64,000 nt of DNA, from positions 310,670 to 374,669 of the forward strand of contig NW_019091362.1 in NCBI RefSeq assembly GCF_001949145.1. The letters run 5' to 3'. Position numbers and translations under genes: made by a program. Below are positions 59,201 to 64,000 of the stretch, piece after piece (within the stretch, counting starts at the first letter, position 1; each line of letters starts with the position of its first letter). Origin of the DNA: Acanthaster planci. Taxonomy: Eukaryota; Echinodermata; Asteroidea; Valvatida; Acanthasteridae. The notes beneath the pieces were generated by a model. The model was not told the DNA's origin. It did not search any database and saw only the letters and a list, made by a program, of their open reading frames with translations.

Positions 59201-61702
59201 TGGGTTAGATAGCAGTTTTGTAATGACAGAAAAGATAACAGGATTTTTTTCTCAATAAACTTGCTGATAAATGGTTTGGGATCACATTGTAAAAATGGGT
59301 TGCTTGGATAATCGGAAGCAGAACTGGGGTTTTTTGGCCTTGGGACACCCTCCCCCCAACCCAAATAAACAAGAAAGGCATACAAATAAAATAAATGACT
59401 GACATCCAACATTAATAATTACTCTCCTTGGTCAAATATGGAAGAATGAGACAAGACACAAGAAAATGGAGGCATGAGGCAAATAACTGCACACCAAGAA
59501 TCAGGAATTGACACGGAGTCGAGGCAAGAAATGGACACCAGAGTCTGGACAAACTTCACACATGACCCAAAAAGTATTATAATGCCAGTCTGAGTCACTA
59601 TGGTGGTAAAGACCACCAGTCAGGACATTTGTATGACAAATGTTATTGCACTTATCAATCACTTCTACAAAGCTGAAAAGGAATGTGAAGTTTCAACAAA
59701 TACATGTAACACTAATAAGGACTTGACCAAACCTACGCAAAATGTTCAAATCCCAACTTCGTATCTTTTCTCACTTCTTACATGTCCCTACTAAAATTAA
59801 TTATATTCCTGCAGATCATTTCTTTGGAAGAACAATTTTCTGGGTGAAAATTTCACACTTAATTTCACGATGATTAAAGATGAAAAACTGACATTTCTGT
59901 TATACATTATGCATTACTATGGCAAAGCTTCAAACTGATTCCCTATTTTCTGAACTTTTCAGGATTAAAGAGTAATTGTTTCCTCCGGTTGAAAATCAGT
60001 TATTCAATTACTTCGTCACTCATGGAAATGGTTTGTTTTACTGCATTTACTTACTTCCCTGGCTTGACATCAACAGAATTTCTGAAATAGCAAAGTGTTA
60101 ATTCCAAAGCAAAACATACAGGTGTGTCCAATAAATGCATCTTTTGAAACAAGACACATTGGATTAAAGTTGATCCAAAAACGTCAGTGAAAACAACATT
60201 GAGTTTTTTGATGTGAAAGGATTAAAAATGAAGAAATAAAAGAGATAACAAACTGTGATATGACCTCTTGTTCAATGTACATCTTCCAGTAGCGTCCTGA
60301 ATTGGTGAAGGTAGCTATAAGAAGCTCATAGAGAGGACGGGCTTTATCCACCGGCTGACTCTGTGTGGAGACATCAAAGAGGAAATAAAAACCGAGATTG
60401 GAGACTAATTGACATGTACATGGGATCCAATGGTCTCTCGCGTGTAGCTTTACACTGGTCAGTCTACCAGATGCATTAAGAGTTCCAAGCATTCTACGAC
60501 ACCATGCACGATATGGGACGGAGGGGTACCCCCCCCTGGTCCAATCCCTATACACACTCTAGACTATTGTTACCTAACACATCCCCTAGAAGTCTGTAAA
60601 GAATTCCTGAGATTCCGATCAAACACTGACCAACACAAAGGGGGGGTGCTCTTCGTCCCATATCTTGCATCCTATGCATTCTACAAAGTACAAAAGAAGC
60701 AACTTTGAATGACCAGCGCATGCCTACATGTCTACCTGTTTCTTCTCATTCTTCAGGATTTTAGCATTCTTTGTTGCAAGGACTTTGTTTGGCATATTTA
60801 GCTGTTCAACCAACAGTGCACGTGATGTAACTTATAAGGAAACCTTTCATAGAATACAATTCACATCCCCTTCACTGGATTAGACTTGTTTCTGATCCCC
60901 TCGGCTCCAACAAGCCATTTGCGAGTTAAATTTGAATAAAATCTGGTACACTGAGTTATCCGATTGCACATAAACACAACAATTTGAATCCTCCAGACTT
61001 AAGACACTGTTGCTATACCTCGTGATTTGGGGCAAGCTTTTGCATAGCGACCACCATCTGTGGAATGGACTGGTTCCTTTGTGCCCTTTTAATCCATTGA
61101 GAACAGTATATTGTTGCAAGGCGTCTCTTATGTAGTTAAGCAAAAGCTTGCCCCGAATCACGAGGATATATGCAGCAAGGTATGAGACGGAGAGAAACCC
61201 CCCTGCTTTGTGTTGGTCATTGTCTCGCAGGAATCTGGGGAATTCCTTTCAGACATCTTGGGGGGGATGTGTTAAGTAACAATAGTCTGGAATGTGTATA
61301 GGGATTGGGCACGGTGGGGGGGGTACCCCTCGGTCTCATTTCTTGCTGGGTGTACATGAGGTATAGCAACAGTGGTTTTAGTATGGAGAATTCCAATTGT
61401 TATGTTCACGTGAATTTAGAACTCAGTGTACCAGATTTTATTTAAATTTAACTCACAAAAGGCTTATTGGTGTCTTTTACTCGGCTAGTCAAACGTCAAA
61501 CACTTGCCTCTCAGACAGTCTGGCCTGTTCTCTTGTCGGGAATCTTTTTTGAAACTCATTAAAGTGTTTCAGCTGAGACTGACAATATTATTTATCTCAC
61601 CTGTGCTTCTCGGAGTAAAATCCCCCAAGCGTCTGTGTCATATTTGTACATCTCAATTTTCTTATGTGCTTTTTTCACCTTTTCAGGGATGTACCCCCAG
61701 CC
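41038..61702 (-). CDS. CSTF3: CSTF3 / CstF-77, cleavage stimulation factor subunit 3 (start exon not found)
   Basis: Core subunit of the CstF complex that binds the GU-rich element downstream of poly(A) sites in the nucleus; it bridges CstF-64 and CstF-50. Exons 2-20: 61702-61601, 60360-60265, 49832-49800, 48916-48717, 47679-47553, 47064-46987, 46747-46585, 46368-46259, 46158-46042, 45836-45762, 45395-45252, 44660-44558, 44175-44106, 43945-43849, 43648-43550, 43255-43084, 42729-42635, 42120-42060, 41210-41038. They sum to 2115 nt (704 residues plus TAG) with all phases consistent. Human CSTF3 has 717 residues, so only about 11 N-terminal residues are missing. Residues 1-505 are HAT repeats (the dimerising arch); residues 540-650 are the Pro-rich tail that contacts the CstF-64 hinge; the C-terminus has a KRKR nuclear signal, SDEDEE and [12 protein letters not shown], as in human. 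Identity certain. Confidence 0.96.
42060..42120 (-). CDS. CSTF3: CSTF3 exon 19
   Basis: 20 codons plus one base: [20 protein letters not shown]. Acceptor gtcggacag|GGTCCA, donor GAGC|gtaagt. Confidence 0.94.
42635..42729 (-). CDS. CSTF3: CSTF3 exon 18
   Basis: [20 protein letters not shown] then [10 protein letters not shown], the Pro-rich tail. Acceptor cttgatag|CACCTG, donor TCCAG|gtgagt. A decayed partial copy lies just upstream at 42771-42862. Confidence 0.94.
42771..42862 (-). pseudogene. Decayed partial copy of CSTF3 exon 18
   Basis: It repeats 42661-42750 at a 112-base offset, with clear similarity (ggacacaacatgag, ccccctggaacaggat, atagaaata). The acceptor AG is kept at 42843-42842. 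The frame reads [18 protein letters not shown] and then reaches a stop, without the final KLPPPACFQ or a donor, so it cannot replace exon 18. Confidence 0.85.
43084..43255 (-). CDS. CSTF3: CSTF3 exon 17
   Basis: 57 codons plus one base. A variable acidic linker ([14 protein letters not shown]) precedes [14 protein letters not shown], which matches the human PDTQQMIPFQPR segment. Acceptor catccag|GATCTC, donor AGCCC|gtatgt. Confidence 0.92.
43550..43648 (-). CDS. CSTF3: CSTF3 exon 16
   Basis: 33 codons: [20 protein letters not shown] then [13 protein letters not shown]. Acceptor tttttgcag|GAATTC, donor AAA|gtaggt. Confidence 0.95.
43849..43945 (-). CDS. CSTF3: CSTF3 exon 15
   Basis: [20 protein letters not shown] then [12 protein letters not shown], end of the HAT-C domain. 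Acceptor attatttag|TGAGAT, donor GGAT|gtaagt. Confidence 0.95.
44106..44175 (-). CDS. CSTF3: CSTF3 exon 14
   Basis: [22 protein letters not shown]. Acceptor cttgacag|AGGATA, donor TCAGG|gtaagt. Confidence 0.95.
44558..44660 (-). CDS. CSTF3: CSTF3 exon 13
   Basis: 34 codons plus one base: [29 protein letters not shown]. Acceptor aattcag|GACCAA. The donor AATG|gttggt is unusual but fixed by phase. Confidence 0.94.
45252..45395 (-). CDS. CSTF3: CSTF3 exon 12
   Basis: 48 codons: [20 protein letters not shown], then [15 protein letters not shown]. Acceptor tatctcag|GTGTAC, donor AGTAAG|gtaaga. Confidence 0.96.
45762..45836 (-). CDS. CSTF3: CSTF3 exon 11
   Basis: 25 codons: [25 protein letters not shown]. 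Acceptor gatgtcag|GGTCGG, donor CCCTG|gtgagt. Confidence 0.95.
46042..46158 (-). CDS. CSTF3: CSTF3 exon 10
   Basis: 39 codons: [20 protein letters not shown], then [11 protein letters not shown]. Acceptor ttgctcag|GACATG, donor GAAGAG|gtgatt. Confidence 0.95.
46259..46368 (-). CDS. CSTF3: CSTF3 exon 9
   Basis: [20 protein letters not shown] then [10 protein letters not shown] and FAEKG. Acceptor catgcag|TGATG, donor GGGC|gtaagt. Confidence 0.95.
46585..46747 (-). CDS. CSTF3: CSTF3 exon 8
   Basis: 54 codons plus one base: [42 protein letters not shown]. Acceptor gtttgtag|GAGTAT, donor AGAG|gtagga. Confidence 0.95.
46987..47064 (-). CDS. CSTF3: CSTF3 exon 7
   Basis: 26 codons: [20 protein letters not shown] then ARRVAK. 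Acceptor attctcag|GGAATC, donor CCAAG|gtaaca. Confidence 0.95.
47553..47679 (-). CDS. CSTF3: CSTF3 exon 6
   Basis: [19 protein letters not shown] is nearly identical to human. Acceptor tatgtcag|GGAGGC. The donor AAT|gtaggt is chosen because it keeps TYEN-GINP in frame; the nearby TAG|gtattg would not. Confidence 0.93.
48376..48529. mobile_element. MITE-like element with about 50-bp TIRs
   Basis: TTCACAATAGTGCACCGCCA and the reversed right end TTCACAATAGTGTGCCACCA pair, continuing through CAAGAGTTT and TTGGCCAATCA. 154 bp, in the CSTF3 intron between exons 5 and 6. Confidence 0.75.
48717..48916 (-). CDS. CSTF3: CSTF3 exon 5
   Basis: 66 codons plus two bases: [45 protein letters not shown]. 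Acceptor cttcatag|CTGTTC, donor GGAGC|gtaagt. HAT repeats 3-4. Confidence 0.96.
49800..49832 (-). CDS. CSTF3: CSTF3 exon 4, 33-nt microexon
   Basis: 11 codons, [11 protein letters not shown], matching the human segment that follows IEAE. Acceptor cttttcag|ATTAAA, donor AAAAG|gtacgt. Too short for ordinary gene finders, but the frame and family match make it secure. Confidence 0.92.
53202..53841. mobile_element. Possible hAT-like non-autonomous element
   Basis: CAGGGCTTTG near 53203 and CAAAGCCCTA near 53832 form short inverted ends of the kind seen in hAT elements. Several GAATATTC/AATATTTG motifs lie just inside both ends. No 8-bp target duplication was found. Confidence 0.35.
55641..55845. 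repeat. 53-bp tandem repeat, about 4 units
   Basis: Units begin gtcaatatt and contain accaaaattcaggacttact and ctggttatgaatatt. The two middle units are nearly identical and the outer two diverged. Confidence 0.85.
58168..58410. mobile_element. MITE-like element (GGGGTCCA family), copy 2
   Basis: It starts TGGGTCATTCCATAAATCCA and ends with the reverse (GAATGACCCA), flanked by a direct repeat cgta on both sides. It shares TGTATGATT and GAAATTACC interior blocks with the copy at 20494-20744. It lies in a CSTF3 intron. Confidence 0.75.
60265..60360 (-). CDS. CSTF3: CSTF3 exon 3
   Basis: 32 codons: [18 protein letters not shown], then [11 protein letters not shown]. Acceptor ccacacag|AGTCAG. 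The donor GAG|gtcata is weak but fits the frame and the homologous exon end. A 10.4-kb intron follows. Confidence 0.93.
60505..60669. mobile_element. CAGCAAG MITE, copy B (diverged)
   Basis: Same orientation as copy A with shared interior (ccaatccctatacaca, gactattgtta). The ends have decayed to GATATGGGACGGAG and its reverse. It lies in a CSTF3 intron. Confidence 0.8.
61018..61165. mobile_element. 148-bp inverted-repeat unit within the stack
   Basis: The ends are CCTCGTGATTTGGGGCAAGC, continuing TTTTG, and the reverse with one mismatch. The interior is unique here. Confidence 0.65.
61171..61350. mobile_element. CAGCAAG MITE, copy C (inverted)
   Basis: 180 bp, the reverse complement of copy A with high similarity. 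It is inserted inside another inverted-repeat element (60914-61463) in a CSTF3 intron; atata and tgta flank it. Confidence 0.85.
61601..61702 (-). CDS. CSTF3: CSTF3 exon 2
   Basis: 34 codons: [20 protein letters not shown] to LLREAQ, first HAT helix. Acceptor attcacag|GGCTGG, donor CACAG|gtgaga. Phase 0 start means a separate short first exon supplies the ATG. Confidence 0.95.
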
Positions 61703-63756
61703 CTGTGAATCAAAGAATATTGGAATACTAACTTTAATTACATGTATAAAATACAAATGTAGAAGTGTGTTAAATGCAATAAAATACATATAACTCAAAA
61801 TGGCTCCACTGACATGGTTTAATATTTTTCTTTCCCTAAACTGCCGGTTGGAATGATGCTGATCACATTTTCTGCAAATGTACTGGCAAAAAGACGAGAC
61901 TGCAGGCACCTGAACATGTAAACAAAATTTTCTACAAAATAAATAATGAGCTCCTTTTTTTCCCCACAATTTTGGATGGCTGGTCCAACAGCTATTACAT
62001 GTACATGTACTTAGCAATTTTGAATATGGATCAACAAGAATTGCTGGAATTCTGCATATAGACAGAAGTAAGTTTTGAAGATCACTTCTAAATCCTAGAG
62101 TGTGAAATTACGGTTGGACATTAGACGTGAAATTGGCCCATAATTATTTGCACATCGTAAAACGTAGGTCATGCCATTAACGAATGTTCAATTTTCCCAT
62201 GGTAGTCCATGCATGACACATAACCTGGGTACCAGGCAATATTGAACCAGTAGTGGTTGGCTGCATTTGCGCGGTTCCTCCAGTTCAATCGAGTATGGCT
62301 TATACGCATTATATTTCTGTATGTGCGATGGGAGTATACCCTTGTTGATGACCCATGGGTCTTACTCCTGCCGAACACGAGTAGCTCGCTCGAACGCAGC
62401 CCTTAGTCATAGCTCAACTGTGCTCTGAGTCCGACTGTTTCCCAATCCCCATAGTCTGAACAAAAATAATAAAAGGGTCAGGAACCCCAAGTCTACCTTT
62501 ATACAATATGGCAGATCAACAGCTGGTAATGGCAGAGCAAAATTGATTGTCTTATGACATTTTGTCTGAGCACTTTTTTGGTCTAATTATGCACTCTGAA
62601 ATCCCATGGTGTGCTGGAAGGTACAGTGCATGGGTGCCATCTAGACCCAGTAACGAGACCTGTATTTATCTTTTTTCAAAGTTTCACTTGGGGGCCCAGT
62701 GAATTGGCCACTTATTTTGTCAGCTCCTGGATCTTTACAAATGCAAATGAGAGAATAGTCAACTGCCCTGGGCAATAAACCTTTTCAGCGTTCACAAGGA
62801 TGACAAACAAGCAATGCATTTTATGCACAACCCTATGGGAGAAGCACACCCATAAAACGTTACTGTTTCCATTTTATTTCATACTCCAATTCAAGCTATC
62901 CTCTTCTCACAGAGTGTTGCATTATTTGGGATAAAGATGTTCACAAATTTCAAATTTTAAAGCTTACAAGAAACAAAAAATTTTGGTAACCCCTCATAAG
63001 ACCACTAGTTTTTGTCATCCACCATGCTTGAACTAAGACTGTGGATATTAAGGAGCAACAGTATTGGCCAATCAGAATTACAACTTGTAGCTCATTTATC
63101 CTGCATTGACCAATCAGGTTCGTTTTTCAGCCCAGAGTGACTGGCGCTCTTAAAAAAAGACAATTAAGATTGATTTTTTTCTTCGTATAAGCATCCACAA
63201 ATTTATTTGCTATTTTGAAAATGTCTCTTGTCCACTACGCATGCATCTGTGAAGTGATGAAGGTACAGACAAATTTATTCTGAAAAAAACTGTGAATTGA
63301 TTTCTGACTGGTTCACTTCCTGACTGGTTTATGAATAAAAAGCATGTCTTACTTGTCATCCATACTACACTGCAAACGTTGAACAGCTTACATGTACATG
63401 TACATTGTAATTCCATGTGAAACTTCAACTTTGGTCTCACTAGGCTATTAATAGCCTAAATTTTTAACATGTTTAATTGTAATTTACAAAAAAAAAGAAA
63501 TTTCACTCACACAAATAAACAAGTGGAATTAAAAGTAATTATACTACGTTTTACAAAAAGGGAAAGAGTTCCTGGGCTAGGTAAAATGCATGTGGCAAAC
63601 TTTGTTGAACAGCACTATCGATTTTGTACTCAGCCTCATTTTCATTTTTTTACTGGTCCGATTTTAAAGCTCCAGCATGACCGTGTTGGTATTTCCCCAT
63701 GTCTGAAAATAATCAAAATTATGTAGCACCACCTTTTCTATGACGTTTTCTATTAT
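61703..63756. other. Upstream of CSTF3 exon 2; start exon expected but not found
   Basis: The missing CSTF3 exon 1 (about 11 codons, ending at phase 0) should lie here or just outside the window. The CpG-containing stretch at about 62260-62420 is a possible promoter region, but no ATG with a matching donor was convincing. The minus frame at 62169-62378 is not recognised. Confidence 0.4.
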
Positions 63757-64000
63757 TTACATGAAATACACTAGGTTTGAATACTTCATGTAGTTACAGG
63801 TCGGCCATTTTATTTTGTCCAGAAAATATTTCTGAAAAATCAGTAAAAATTCACTCCTCTCAACGGGGTCAAATATCGCATCAGAACGGTCGTCAAAACC
63901 TTCGATAATTTTATCAAAGATGACTTTGGACTTTCTCTTTTCTATGATTGTATATTTTTTTAGTTGATTTGTGAAATTTGATGGGATTTTATCGATCAGC
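63757..64000 (-). CDS. Open frame running off the window, unrecognised, partial
   Basis: About 80 codons are open from the window edge to TAA at 63757-63759. The composition looks protein-like: NFTNQLKKYTIIEKRKSK, then VIFDKIIEGFDD, then PVERSEFLLIFQKYFLD. It may end at a splice donor (CT|gtaact, 63802-63797 region) instead of the stop. It could be an exon of the next gene upstream of CSTF3. I do not recognise the family. Confidence 0.35.
   Translation of the reverse strand, partial: LIDKIPSNFTNQLKKYTIIEKRKSKVIFDKIIEGFDDRSDAIFDPVERSEFLLIFQKYFLDKIKWPTCNYMKYSNLVYFM

Larger units (their letters stand above)
49833..60264. other. 10.4-kb CSTF3 intron, no gene seen
   Basis: Intron between CSTF3 exons 3 and 4. 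It contains the 53-bp tandem repeat at 55641-55845, a possible hAT-like element at 53202-53841, the MITE at 58168-58410 and a worn hairpin relative near 59081-59152. The plus-strand frame at 57263-57826 (187 codons) is within chance expectation and has no recognisable domain. Confidence 0.6.
60914..61463. mobile_element. Nested stack of inverted-repeat elements in a CSTF3 intron
   Basis: The outer ends GCCATTTGCGAGTTAAATTT and, reversed, GCCTTTTGTGAGTTAAATTT belong to the family at 1026-1240. Inside lie a 148-bp inverted-repeat unit (61018-61165) and MITE copy C (61171-61350). Confidence 0.7.

Noticed and set aside
62360-62420. Possible tRNA gene (TTCGAGC motif)
   Set aside because: No matching A box, acceptor stem or cloverleaf could be drawn.

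Overview
The window looks like nuclear DNA from a marine invertebrate, most likely an anthozoan cnidarian (coral or anemone type). It is AT-rich and intron-rich. It is packed with small inverted-repeat elements and with the palindromic motif TACATGTA. It carries decayed copies of element types known from cnidarian genomes. The organism call is an inference; the gene calls do not depend on it.

Three coding units stand out, all on the minus strand. (1) 16562 down to 2749: a complete cryptochrome in 11 coding exons whose splice phases all agree, giving 548 residues. It is the light-sensing, Drosophila-like type: Cys406 near the flavin N5, the Trp tetrad (W333, W384, W387, W410), and a separate last exon with a Drosophila-like C-terminal tail. 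Intron 7 starts with GC instead of GT. (2) 38047 down to 37139: an unrecognised 302-codon open frame, too long to be chance. (3) 61702 down to 41038: CSTF3 (cleavage stimulation factor subunit 3, CstF-77), with 19 coding exons traced to the stop codon. Only the short start exon was not found. At the right edge an open minus-strand frame (63757-64000) runs out of the window and may belong to a fourth gene.

Between cryptochrome and CSTF3 lies an accessory block. At 28483-35771 sits a 7.3-kb Polinton/Maverick-like element with matching terminal inverted repeats of about 140 bp. It holds broken remains of a capsid-like frame and a type B DNA polymerase, and a truncated non-LTR retrotransposon lies inside it. 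At 39367-39763 is a 21-bp minisatellite with an assembly gap (one n). The 16.6-28.5 kb interval has no recognisable gene; it holds a SINE with target duplications and several MITE-like inverted-repeat elements.

Nested insertions are a theme. A 59-bp TTAA-flanked hairpin sits inside another element at 1026-1240, and related copies show the empty site. The CSTF3 intron at 60361-61600 contains a stack of three inverted-repeat elements. Both well-defined genes also carry a decayed partial copy of one of their own exons in a neighbouring intron.

The two main genes have no shared pathway. Cryptochrome is a flavoprotein photoreceptor or clock protein; CSTF3 acts in nuclear mRNA 3'-end cleavage. No CRISPR array, rRNA or intact tRNA was seen.
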